Below, piece after piece: positions 6,313 to 14,812 of a DNA stretch of 32,189 nt; position 1 is the stretch's first letter; each line of letters begins with the position of its first letter. The notes beneath the pieces are model-generated. The model had not been told where the DNA came from. It made no database searches and worked only from the letters and a program-made list of their open reading frames with translations. Position numbers and translations under genes: made by a program. The DNA is taken from NCBI GenBank assembly GCA_018712985.1, contig DVGA01000036.1, positions 1 through 32,189 of the forward strand, given 5' to 3'. This DNA is from Candidatus Scatomorpha intestinavium (GTDB lineage: Bacteria; Bacillota; Clostridia; Oscillospirales; Oscillospiraceae).

Positions 6313-8724
6313 TCATATCTCCCCGAAGGCGAAGCGCAGCACCCGCCGCGCTGCGGCCTCCGCCGCAAGGCGCGAGACGCGCCCCGAGCGCAGCGCGAAG
6401 TACACGTCCCTTACCGCCGCGGGCGTTCCTGGCATGATCAGGTCATTCCCCGCCGCGCAGCAGAGCTCGTGCCGGCTGCCGTCGTGGCCCGTGGCGAACC
6501 AGTCCGTCATGACCAGCCCGCCGAAGCCCCACTCGCAGCGGAGGATGCCCGTCAGCAGCTCCCGGTTGTTCGGCGCGTAGACCCCGTTCACAAGGTTGTA
6601 GCTGCTCATCACAGCCTTTGCCCCGCCTTTCTCCACGGCTATGCGGAAGCCCTTCAGATAGAGCTCGCGCAGCGCCCTCTCGCCCACGCGGCTGTCCGAG
6701 CGCGTGCGCTCCGTCTCCGTGTTGTTGCAGGCGAAGTGCTTGATGACGGCGTACCTCCCCTGCCGGGACTGCACCCCGCGGCAGACGGCCGCGGCCATCT
6801 CCCCGCTGAGCAGCGGGTCCTCGGAAAAATACTCGAAGTTCCGCCCGCAGAGCGGCTGCCGGTGCAGGTTCATCGCCGGCGCGAGGTAGAAATTGACGCC
6901 GTACTCCTCCATCTCCGCGGCGACGGCCTCGCCCTGCCGCCGGAGCAGCTCCGTGTCCCAGCTCTGGGCCATCGCGGTCGCGCAGGGCCAGGAGGTAGTG
7001 AACTGGTAATACGTCCTCTTCGGGCTCAGCGCGCGCAGGGCACCCCGCAGCAGCTTCACGGCGCGCGAGCCGTCCAGCGCGGAGGGGATCGCCGGCAGGG
7101 TGTAGGGCTCAAGGCGCGACTCGCGCTTGAGGTTCAGCCCCTGCGGCCCGTCCGCCATTATCAGGTCGCGCGCGCCCTTTTTCAGCAGTATGGCGCTCGT
7201 CCTGCCGCAGGAGCCGAAAACCGTGGCGTGGAAGGGCGGCGTATAGGTCGAGCCCGTTATGATCTCGGCGAGGGCGGCGTCCGAAAGCTGCGCCGCGGCG
7301 GCGTCCACCCTCGCGGAGCGGTACATTTCCGGTTCGGCGTAGCTGTGGCGCAGCGGCTTTATGTCCGCGGCGCTCACGTCCAATATGTCGAGGCCCTCGG
7401 GCAGGACCTCCGCCTCCCGCGCCGGGGGCGCGAGCTGCTCTATGGGCCGCTCTGGCGCGCAGAGCCGCCTGCACCGCTCCGTGACGGCCGGGGCGTCCAG
7501 CTCTATCACCGCCGCGGGGGCGGTGTCGCGCGAATTCCGCCCGAGGCGGAGCACATATCTGCCCTGCTCGAGCACATAGCGGCTGTCGGCGTCGTCATAT
7601 GCGGCGAAATCCCGCAGGTCGAAGCCCAGCTCCACCGAGCAGACGCCGCCGGCGGGCAGCACCGGGGTCTTAGCGAAGGCGGCGAGGGACTGGTACTCCC
7701 GGCCCAGACCGCCCTGCGGCGCACTGAGATAGAGCTGTACCACCTCGCGCCCGGCGCGCCCGCCCGTGTTCTCCGCCAGCGCGCGGACCTTCACGCGCGT
7801 CCCTTCGATCTCCGCCCCGGCGTATTTTATGGCGAAGGACGTGTAGCCCAGCCCGTAGCCGAAGGGGTAGCGCGGCGCTATGCCAACGCTGTCGAACCAG
7901 CGGTAGCCCACGTAAATGCCCTCGCGGTACTCCTCAAACCGCTCGCCGCCGTGCCGCGGCGGGAAATCGCCGAGGCTCTCGGCCCAGGTGTCCGTCAGCC
8001 GCCCGCCTGGCTCCGCCGCGCCGGTGAGCACGTCGAACACCGCGCTGCCCATCTCCATCCCGCCCTGGGAGGCGTAGAGTATCGCGTCGAGGTCCAGCTC
8101 GCCGTCAAAGCCGAGGTCCACCGGCGCACCGGAGTTTATCACGAGCACCACATGCCTGTACATGGACTTCAGGGCCCTCAGGTGCCCCTCCTCGGCGTCC
8201 GTTATGTAGTACCCGCCCTTTTCCGGCAAACGGTCCGCGCTCTCCCCGGCCTGGCGCATCAGGACGTACACGGCCGTGTCCGTCCCCGCGGCGTCCTCCG
8301 CCGTTATCTCCCCGCCCTCGGGCGGGACGAACGGGTGCTGCCAGGCCACGTCGGACTGCTTTGTCAGCGGCACGCCCTTTATCAGCTCGGCTATCTCGCC
8401 GCTCCAGGCCGCGCGCGCGGCGAGGTAGAGCTCGTCGTAGCCGTCCAGCCACATGCCGGTGCTCACGATCCAGCCGCCGTCCAGGAAGCCACGCTCGATG
8501 TTTACGCTGCGCCGCGGGTGCGTGTCCCCGCTGCCCGTGCCGCCGAAGCTCGTGTGCCGCACCCCGGCGCCATAGAGCGCCGCGCGCTCGCCGGACAGGG
8601 GCAGCGCGCCGTTATTCTTCAGCAGCACCATGCCCTCCGCCGCGCACCGGCGGGCGAGGGCCCGGTTGGCCCTCTCAAGCTCCGTCTCTTCCGGGCTTGT
8701 CCGCGCGAATATCTTTTTCCTCAT
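6313..8724 (-). CDS. Glycoside hydrolase family 3 (beta-glucosidase-like), domain-swapped order
   Basis: C-domain motif 'CAAEGMVLLKNNGALPL' is N-terminal; FnIII-like 'REVVQLYLSAP'; TIM-barrel motifs 'NFYLAPAMNLHRQPLCGRNFEYFSEDP', 'AVIKHFACNNTETERTRSDS', 'GLVMTDW' are C-terminal. Confidence 0.93.
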   Translation of the reverse strand: MRKKIFARTSPEETELERANRALARRCAAEGMVLLKNNGALPLSGERAALYGAGVRHTSFGGTGSGDTHPRRSVNIERGFLDGGWIVSTGMWLDGYDELYLAARAAWSGEIAELIKGVPLTKQSDVAWQHPFVPPEGGEITAEDAAGTDTAVYVLMRQAGESADRLPEKGGYYITDAEEGHLRALKSMYRHVVLVINSGAPVDLGFDGELDLDAILYASQGGMEMGSAVFDVLTGAAEPGGRLTDTWAESLGDFPPRHGGERFEEYREGIYVGYRWFDSVGIAPRYPFGYGLGYTSFAIKYAGAEIEGTRVKVRALAENTGGRAGREVVQLYLSAPQGGLGREYQSLAAFAKTPVLPAGGVCSVELGFDLRDFAAYDDADSRYVLEQGRYVLRLGRNSRDTAPAAVIELDAPAVTERCRRLCAPERPIEQLAPPAREAEVLPEGLDILDVSAADIKPLRHSYAEPEMYRSARVDAAAAQLSDAALAEIITGSTYTPPFHATVFGSCGRTSAILLKKGARDLIMADGPQGLNLKRESRLEPYTLPAIPSALDGSRAVKLLRGALRALSPKRTYYQFTTSWPCATAMAQSWDTELLRRQGEAVAAEMEEYGVNFYLAPAMNLHRQPLCGRNFEYFSEDPLLSGEMAAAVCRGVQSRQGRYAVIKHFACNNTETERTRSDSRVGERALRELYLKGFRIAVEKGGAKAVMSSYNLVNGVYAPNNRELLTGILRCEWGFGGLVMTDWFATGHDGSRHELCCAAGNDLIMPGTPAAVRDVYFALRSGRVSRLAAEAAARRVLRFAFGEI

Positions 8725-8730
8725 ACCAGA

Positions 8731-9138
8731 TTACGTCCCTTCCGTCAGTGCCTGGCGCTCCATTGCGCCAAAATAACTGTCAAACTCCTCTATGCACTCC
8801 GGCGCGGCGGAATACGCCTCCCCGCCGAGGCTGCAAACCGGGAATGTCAGCGTCAGCTCACCTTCCCCGTAAAACGTGACGGACACCGATGCCGCGCCGG
8901 GCTCGGAGACGTCGGCCTCGCCGTCCCGCCGGAGCTCGATCCCCGCCGCGGTGCCGATGAGGGCGGCGATTTCGCCGGCGTCCTCTATTATGACCGTCTC
9001 CCCATGGCCCCGGAGCTCCGCGCGCGTCACGTTTTCCGGCACGAGCGGGGCGATGTCGATTTCCCCCTCCCCCTGCGCGCCGCAGGCGGAGAGGAACATC
9101 AGCGCGAGCAGCATCGCGGCAGCCGCCGCTTTCTTCAC
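8731..9138 (-). CDS. Small putative lipoprotein, unknown function
   Basis: 'MKKAAAAAMLLALMFLSACGA' lipobox; 6-nt gap to GH3 and 14-nt gap from mutS-like gene. Confidence 0.75.
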   Translation of the reverse strand: MKKAAAAAMLLALMFLSACGAQGEGEIDIAPLVPENVTRAELRGHGETVIIEDAGEIAALIGTAAGIELRRDGEADVSEPGAASVSVTFYGEGELTLTFPVCSLGGEAYSAAPECIEEFDSYFGAMERQALTEGT

Positions 9139-9152
9139 AGTCTGTGCCTCCT

Positions 9153-10769
9153 TTATTTATCTTTTTCCTTCTCTGTCCAGGCCCCGGTTTCCAGGAACCG
9201 CCTTGCCCTCGCGTCCGCGCGGGCGGTCAGAGCGTCCCCGAGCCCCATGAGCGAGAGCAGCTTTATCGCGTTCCGCGTCTCCGAGCGCCCCGGCCGCGCG
9301 CGGTAGTCGAACGCCATCTCCCCGCCCTCTATGTGCTCCTCAAAGTGCAACAGGGAAAAGCTCCCCGCCAGCAGCGCGCAGAGCTCGGCGTCGTGCGTCG
9401 CGGCAAGGCAGAGGCACCCCCGCCGCTCGATCTCCGCGAGTATCTCGCAGGCGGCCGCTATGCGCTCGGTCGTGTTCGTACCGCGCAGCACCTCGTCGAG
9501 CGCGCAGAATATCCGCGCCCCAGGCCGCTCCGCCGCGTCGAGTATGCGCTTCACGGCGCGGATCTCGGCCATGTAGTAGCTCTCGCCGGAGAGCACGTCG
9601 TCGCTGAGCGCCATGGAGGTGTACAGCCGGAACGGCTCGCCCCTCCAGCTCTCCCCGGGGCAGGTGCATATGCACTGGGAAAACAGCGCGGCTATCATCG
9701 CCGTGCGGAGATAGGTGCTCTTGCCCGAGGCGTTCGAGCCCGTTATCAGCACGCAGCGTCCCCCGTCGAGGCCGTTCGGCACGGCGGAGCGGAGCAGTGG
9801 ATGGACAAGCCCGCGTCCCACCGCACCGCGCACGTCGCCGGAGTAGTCGATTTCCGGGTCGCAGCAGCGCTCCGCCCTCCGCCTGTAGGAGGCGACGGCG
9901 ATGAAGGCGTCCAGCGAGCCGAGGCTTTCAAAAACCGTGAGCAGCTCGCCGCCCAGGCCGCCGAGCCGTGTCTTCAGGTATTCATACATGATCAGGTCGA
10001 GCAGGAAGAGGGAGCTGAGCAAATCCCCCGCGTCGCTGCCCCCGCTGCGGGACACCCCGCCGGTGCGCAGCAGCGGCTTCATCCGCCCGAGGGCCTCATA
10101 CGCCTCGCCAAGCAGGGCGTCGAGGCGCGGGCTGCCCAGTTTTTTCAGCTTTTTTACGGCGAACGCCATGGAGACGCTGAAATTCACGGCGTCGAAGTCC
10201 GCCTGCACCCTCCGGAGCGTTACCTCCCTGAGCATGGCGTTGAAGCTGAACAGCGCTATCGTCAGCAGCAGCGCCCTCGCCCCAAAGAACGCCGCGAGCA
10301 GGGGCGAGAGGGCGAACGCGAGCGCGAGCAGGATATATACGCCGAGCAGCATGCCGCGGTGGACACCCGGGTTGAAAACCCGCTCCACGTCCGCCCGGCG
10401 GAAGCGCCCAAGCCGCGCGAGGATATACTGCGCCTTCAGCCGGCCCTCCTCGTCTTCCTCGGCGAAGGAGATGAAGGCCCTTCTCCGGGCGAATTCCCGC
10501 TCCGTCATTGCCGGAGCGTGCAGGATGTGATAGAGATACTCCTCCCCCGGGGTGGACTGCGTAGAATTCAGCATTTTGAACAGCCTGTCGCCGTCCAAAT
10601 CGTAGTACGTGATCCCGTCGACGTACTCCCCCTTCCGCCGCTCACGGATGTAGCGGTGGAATTCGCCTATCAAATCCATGTCCCCGGGCGAGTAGTTTAC
10701 CTCACTCTCCCTGCCGTATTCCCTCGCAAGCCGCCGGAGCAGCCTGCGCCTGGTCTCATAAATCAGCAT
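9153..10769 (-). CDS. Membrane-associated MutS-family ATPase
   Basis: Walker A 'LITGSNASGKSTYLRT', 'ALSDDVLSGESYYMAEI', 'FCALDEVLRGTNTTER', 'AATHDAEL'; hydrophobic segment 'GVYILLALAFALSPLLAAFFGARALLLTIALFSF'; start chosen at MLIYETRRR. Confidence 0.88.
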   Translation of the reverse strand: MLIYETRRRLLRRLAREYGRESEVNYSPGDMDLIGEFHRYIRERRKGEYVDGITYYDLDGDRLFKMLNSTQSTPGEEYLYHILHAPAMTEREFARRRAFISFAEEDEEGRLKAQYILARLGRFRRADVERVFNPGVHRGMLLGVYILLALAFALSPLLAAFFGARALLLTIALFSFNAMLREVTLRRVQADFDAVNFSVSMAFAVKKLKKLGSPRLDALLGEAYEALGRMKPLLRTGGVSRSGGSDAGDLLSSLFLLDLIMYEYLKTRLGGLGGELLTVFESLGSLDAFIAVASYRRRAERCCDPEIDYSGDVRGAVGRGLVHPLLRSAVPNGLDGGRCVLITGSNASGKSTYLRTAMIAALFSQCICTCPGESWRGEPFRLYTSMALSDDVLSGESYYMAEIRAVKRILDAAERPGARIFCALDEVLRGTNTTERIAAACEILAEIERRGCLCLAATHDAELCALLAGSFSLLHFEEHIEGGEMAFDYRARPGRSETRNAIKLLSLMGLGDALTARADARARRFLETGAWTEKEKDK

Positions 10770-11475
10770 CTTGCCCTCCCGCGGCCAGATATGCGGCGTA
10801 TTCCCTGCGCCGCGAATAGCCAAGCCCCTCCGCCAGGGCGGCGGAGACAGCGGTGTGCGCGTCCCACTCGGGGTACAGCCCCCGCTCGAGGCAGCCGGCG
10901 ATATACCTCGCCGCGCAGCAGCGGGCCAGTCCGCGCCGGCGCATGTCCGGGCGGGTGTCCACCTCTATCTCAACGCCGCCGCGGCTCCTGGCATACGCCG
11001 CCGCACCCGCGCAGAGCTCCCCGCCGCTCAGCAGCACAAAGCCCTCGTAATTTTCGCCCACGTGCCCCGGGGCGAGGTCGCGGCTCCACTCCTCCGCGCG
11101 GCAGAGCGCGGCCATTTCGCCGTCCAGCCGACGCAGCTCAAATCCCGGCGGCGCGGCGCCAAGTTTCCTGAGCCGCGGCAGCTCCTCCGGCCCCGGCGCG
11201 GCTCCGAAGGCATAGCGCGTGAAGCGCCTCGCGCCGGGCGCGGTGCGCTCTATGGCCGCGGCCCACGCCGCCGTCTGCGGCACGAGTATCGCGGCGGCGC
11301 AGCCTGAGAGCAGATCTCCGTCCGCCTCCCCGGCGAAAAAGGCGAAGTCGCCTATCTCCGCCGCCGCGGAGCGGCCCGACGCGGAAGCGCGCACCCGGCC
11401 CATCGTCCCCTCGAGGCAGGCCGCGGCAATCACTCCGCCGAAGCCTCCGAAGAGCCCCTTCAGTTCATTTCCCAA
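10756..11475 (-). CDS. GNAT family N-acetyltransferase
   Basis: 'GGVEIEVDTRPDMRRRGLARCCAARYIAGCLERGLYPEWDAHT' acetyl-CoA binding region; TTG start at 11475 overlapping the mnmE stop is my choice (ORF opens to 11508). Confidence 0.75.
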   Translation of the reverse strand: MGNELKGLFGGFGGVIAAACLEGTMGRVRASASGRSAAAEIGDFAFFAGEADGDLLSGCAAAILVPQTAAWAAAIERTAPGARRFTRYAFGAAPGPEELPRLRKLGAAPPGFELRRLDGEMAALCRAEEWSRDLAPGHVGENYEGFVLLSGGELCAGAAAYARSRGGVEIEVDTRPDMRRRGLARCCAARYIAGCLERGLYPEWDAHTAVSAALAEGLGYSRRREYAAYLAAGGQDADL

Positions 11476-12832
11476 CGCAGTACCTCTCAAAAATCCTGTC
11501 CACCACATCCTCGCGGACCGTCCTGCCCGTCAGCTCGCCGAGGGCGGAGAGCGCGTCCTCCGCGCCGGTCAGCACGGCGTCCGGCGTCAGCCCGGAGGTG
11601 AGGGCGTCAAGCGCCGCCTCCACCGAGCCGAGCGCGCGCCGCGCCGCCTCCGCCTGACGGGCGTTTGTGAGTATCTCGCCCGCCGGGGCCGCCGGGGAGG
11701 GGAACAATCGCGCTATGGCGGCGCAGAGCCCGTCCACCCCCTCGAGCGTCCTCGAGCTCAGCTCCACCACCGCGTTGAACCCCCCGCCCAAATCCGCGGC
11801 GGAGAGCGCGGCGGGCAGATCCCGCTTGCTGATAACGGCAATGGCCCGCTTAGCAGCGCGGGCGGCGGCGAGCGTCTCTTCATCCTCCTCCGTCAGTGGC
11901 GCCGAGCCGTCGAACACGGCTATAACGAGCTCCGCGCCCTCCGCGGCGGAGCGGGCGCGCTCCACGCCGAGGCGCTCGGCCTCGCCCTCCGCCTCGCGCA
12001 GCCCGGCCGTGTCCGTCAGCCGGACGGTCACGCCGCCGAGGACGGCCTTTTCCTCTATCGTGTCCCGGGTCGTGCCCGGCATATTTGTCACTATCGCGCG
12101 CTCATAGCCGAGCAGCGCGTTCATCAGCGAGCTCTTCCCGGCGTTCGGCCGGCCTATCAGCGCGGCGCGCACGCCCTCGCGCAGTATCCGCCCGCGCTCA
12201 AAGGTGCCGAGGATGCGCCGCAGCTCCTCCGCCGCTGAGGAGAGCGCAATGCGGCACTCCTCAGCCTCAAAGGGCTCTATGTCCTCGTCCGGATAGTCCA
12301 GCACGGCCCCGAAGTGCGCCTCGAGGTCGAGCAGCGAGGAGTAGACCGCGCCGATCCTGCGGCTGAGCGCGCCGCCGAGCTGGCCCACTGCGTTTTCCGC
12401 CCCCGCGGCGGTCTCTGCCTCTATGATGTCTATGACGGCCTCGGCCTGGACAAGGTCCATGCGCCCGTTCAAAAACGCCCGGCGGGTAAACTCCCCAGGC
12501 AGCGCCTGGCGCGCCCCGGCGGCGAAGAGGGCGTCGAGCGCCTCGCGCAGCACGGCCGGCGAGCCGTGGCACTGCAGCTCCGCCGTGTCCTCGCCGGTGT
12601 AGCTGTGCGGCGCACGGCTTATGGTGGCAAGGCAGATGTCGATCGCCGCGCCGCGCCTGCCGCTGAGCGTGCCGTAGACCAGCTTCCTGTCCGCGTGGGC
12701 GGAAAGGCGCTTCCCGTCCGCCGGGGAAAAGACCCGCTCCGCGGCGGCTATGGCCTCCGGCCCCGAAATCCGCACTATCCCTATGGCCGTCACCGCCGTC
12801 CCGGTGGCTATGGCCGCTATCGTGTCGTTCAT
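11465..12832 (-). CDS. mnmE: tRNA uridine-5-carboxymethylaminomethyl(34) synthesis GTPase MnmE
   Basis: 'DTIAAIATG', 'GIVRISG', G1 'GRPNAGKSSLMNAL', 'TNMPGTTRDTIEE', 'DTAGLREA', C-terminal 'YCVGK'. Confidence 0.98.
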   Translation of the reverse strand: MNDTIAAIATGTAVTAIGIVRISGPEAIAAAERVFSPADGKRLSAHADRKLVYGTLSGRRGAAIDICLATISRAPHSYTGEDTAELQCHGSPAVLREALDALFAAGARQALPGEFTRRAFLNGRMDLVQAEAVIDIIEAETAAGAENAVGQLGGALSRRIGAVYSSLLDLEAHFGAVLDYPDEDIEPFEAEECRIALSSAAEELRRILGTFERGRILREGVRAALIGRPNAGKSSLMNALLGYERAIVTNMPGTTRDTIEEKAVLGGVTVRLTDTAGLREAEGEAERLGVERARSAAEGAELVIAVFDGSAPLTEEDEETLAAARAAKRAIAVISKRDLPAALSAADLGGGFNAVVELSSRTLEGVDGLCAAIARLFPSPAAPAGEILTNARQAEAARRALGSVEAALDALTSGLTPDAVLTGAEDALSALGELTGRTVREDVVDRIFERYCVGK

Positions 12833-12871
12833 GCTGCCCTCCCTGATTCAAAAAAGGCCCGATACTGCAAA

Positions 12872-12897
12872 AGGAGCCGGCGCGCGGCCGGCTCCCC
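12872..12897 (-). terminator. Rho-independent terminator of the rex-SLH operon
   Basis: ggagccggc...gccggctcc stem with T-rich tract on the minus strand. Confidence 0.6.
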
Positions 12898-12909
12898 GTT
12901 TTTGTGTGT

Positions 12910-13944
12910 TCAGCCGAGGCTGACGGACACGCGCTCACCGGAATCGAACATCCGGACGGCGATTGCCGCGACCTCGGAGCGCTTTATCCCGCTCTCCGGC
13001 AGGAAATAGCCCTCCGCGTTCGAGCCGTTGAGTATGCCCGCGCGGTAGAAGGCGTAAATCGCCGCCGCGCCCTCGTCACCAGCGGCAACGTCTGGTATAG
13101 CGCCGTCGGCCACGGAATTTATTGCGGCGTATTCCGCCGCGGGCAGCGCGTTGTAGAAGAGCGCCACATAGTCCCTGCGGCTTATCGCGGAGTTCAGCTC
13201 CGAGGCGCTCATCTCCGCGTACTCCGCGCCGGCCACGCCGTTTTCAAGCGCGTAGTCGAGGAAGGTGGAGTACCACTCCGGGTCCGCGCCGTTTTCGAGC
13301 GTGACCTCCCCCTCGTAATAGAGCTGGTGCATGCATGCGGCGATCTTTACGGCCTGCGCCACGGTGAAGCTGCCCTCCGGCGAGAAGGTCGTTGCGTTCA
13401 TGCCGTCTATCAGCCCGAGCCGCACCGCGGCGTAGACATAGCCGCTGTACCACTCTCCCGCGGGCACATCGGTGAATTCCGGGACATATTCTATGACCTC
13501 ATACGCCCCGCTCACGGAAAAGGAGCTCGTGCCGGAGGAGGTCACAACGGCGTCGCAGCCCTCGCAGGCTATATAAAGCTGCCCGAGGTTGAACCGCCCG
13601 TTTCCGGCCTCGCCGCCGACGGTGGCGTTCACGAGCGCGCCGGCGTTCAGCGCAACCGCAGCCGAGCCGGAGGTGAGCACTGCCGAGGCCCCCTCGCGCA
13701 GGCGCAGCGCCTCGCCGTTCGAGAGCGTCACGCTGCGGGTGCCGGACACCCCGGCCTGGAGCGCGGATTCATACACCTTCCCGAGCTCGGTTTCCGCGGC
13801 CCCGGCCGCCTCGTCCACAAGGTTTTCCGCCCAGCTCTCCGCGTAGTCCCGGGAGACCAGCGGGTCGCCCGCCCCGCCCGCGGCGGAGGCGGAAACGCCG
13901 AGCAGTGCCGCTGCCAAAAGCAGCGTAAGGATACGTTTGAACAA
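12910..13944 (-). CDS. Exported S-layer homology (SLH) domain protein
   Basis: Signal peptide 'MFKRILTLLLAAALLGVSASA'; SLH repeats 'FTDVPAGEWYSGYVYAAVRLGLIDGMNATTFSPEGSFTVAQAVKIA'; TTG start. Confidence 0.88.
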   Translation of the reverse strand: MFKRILTLLLAAALLGVSASAAGGAGDPLVSRDYAESWAENLVDEAAGAAETELGKVYESALQAGVSGTRSVTLSNGEALRLREGASAVLTSGSAAVALNAGALVNATVGGEAGNGRFNLGQLYIACEGCDAVVTSSGTSSFSVSGAYEVIEYVPEFTDVPAGEWYSGYVYAAVRLGLIDGMNATTFSPEGSFTVAQAVKIAACMHQLYYEGEVTLENGADPEWYSTFLDYALENGVAGAEYAEMSASELNSAISRRDYVALFYNALPAAEYAAINSVADGAIPDVAAGDEGAAAIYAFYRAGILNGSNAEGYFLPESGIKRSEVAAIAVRMFDSGERVSVSLG

Positions 13945-13953
13945 GGGCCTACC

Positions 13954-14619
13954 TCATTTGTCCTTTCCCGCCTCGGCTGCCGCCTTGGCGTCTATGCTCT
14001 CGGACAGGTAGTAGCCAAGGGCAAGCAGGCTGTCCGAAAAATGTATGTTCTCGACTATCACGCCCGGTCCCACGTCGAGCTCCACGTTCGTGAAGTTCCA
14101 GATGGAGCGGACGCCGAGCTCCTGCAGGTCGTGCGCTGCGCGGTTTGCCATCACCTTCGGCACGGAGAGGACCGCCACGTCCACCGGCCCCTGCTCGAAG
14201 GCGCCCGGCAGTTCGGATATGTCGTGGATCATAATGCCGCCGATGCTCGTGCCGACCAGTTCCGGCCTGACATCATAGGCGGAGGCTATGTGGAAGCCGT
14301 ACTGCTCGAAGCAGAAGTTCTCTATGAGCGCGCGGCCTATGTTGCCGACGCCCACGAGCACCGCGGAAAAATGCCTGTTCATGCCAAGGATGGAGGCGAT
14401 CTCGCCCCTCAGCGCGGTGACGTTATAGCCGTAGCCCTGCTGGCCGAACTCGCCGAAGCAGCTGAAGTCCTGGCGTATCTGGGAGGAGGTGAGGCCCATT
14501 TGCCGTCCCAGCTCGCCGGAGGAGATGCGGTCCACTCCCGCGCTGCGGAGCTCGTCGAGCTTGCGCAGATATCTTGGCAGCCGGCGGATAACGTTATTGG
14601 ATACCCTTGCCTGTTTCAT
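13954..14619 (-). CDS. rex: Redox-sensing transcriptional repressor Rex
   Basis: 'RLPRYLRKLDEL', 'SSQIRQDFSCFGEFGQQGYGY', Rossmann 'AVLVGVGNIGRAL'. Confidence 0.96.
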   Translation of the reverse strand: MKQARVSNNVIRRLPRYLRKLDELRSAGVDRISSGELGRQMGLTSSQIRQDFSCFGEFGQQGYGYNVTALRGEIASILGMNRHFSAVLVGVGNIGRALIENFCFEQYGFHIASAYDVRPELVGTSIGGIMIHDISELPGAFEQGPVDVAVLSVPKVMANRAAHDLQELGVRSIWNFTNVELDVGPGVIVENIHFSDSLLALGYYLSESIDAKAAAEAGKDK

Positions 14620-14698
14620 GGATCATCTCACCTGTTCCTGACGCTTATAAATGTCCAAACGTGCGCGGCGGCGCTCGCTGCACACATTGTGGTAGAAT

Positions 14699-14727
14699 AT
14701 TATACCACGGGAAACAGGCGGTTTCAA
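14699..14727 (-). promoter_or_regulatory. Sigma-A-like promoter of rex with an inverted repeat covering the -10
   Basis: Minus strand TTGAAA-N17-TATAAT; inverted repeat gtggtagaatattataccac at 14689-14708. Confidence 0.65.
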
Positions 14728-14756
14728 GCACATTTTCCGGTATGTTGAGCGGTAAA

Positions 14757-14800
14757 AACCCCCTTTTTGCACCGCGGACGGCGCAAAAAGGGGGTTATGA
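14757..14800 (-). terminator. Rho-independent terminator of the trmB...anti-sigma operon
   Basis: aaccccctttttgc / gcaaaaagggggtt stem between the anti-sigma stop (14813) and the rex leader. Confidence 0.75.
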
Positions 14801-14812
14801 TCCATTAGAGCT

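Noticed and set aside
6280-9306. 1008-aa plus-strand ORF antisense to GH3 and lipoprotein genes
   Set aside because: Shadow ORF from high GC and codon bias; low-complexity His/Arg/Ala-rich translation with no motifs, while the opposite strand has clear GH3 motifs.
9144-11171. 675-aa plus-strand ORF opposite mutS-like and GNAT genes
   Set aside because: Antisense shadow frame; composition typical of reverse-complement high-GC coding DNA.
12904-14748. 614-aa plus-strand ORF opposite SLH and rex
   Set aside because: Antisense to confidently identified rex; no RBS or motif support.
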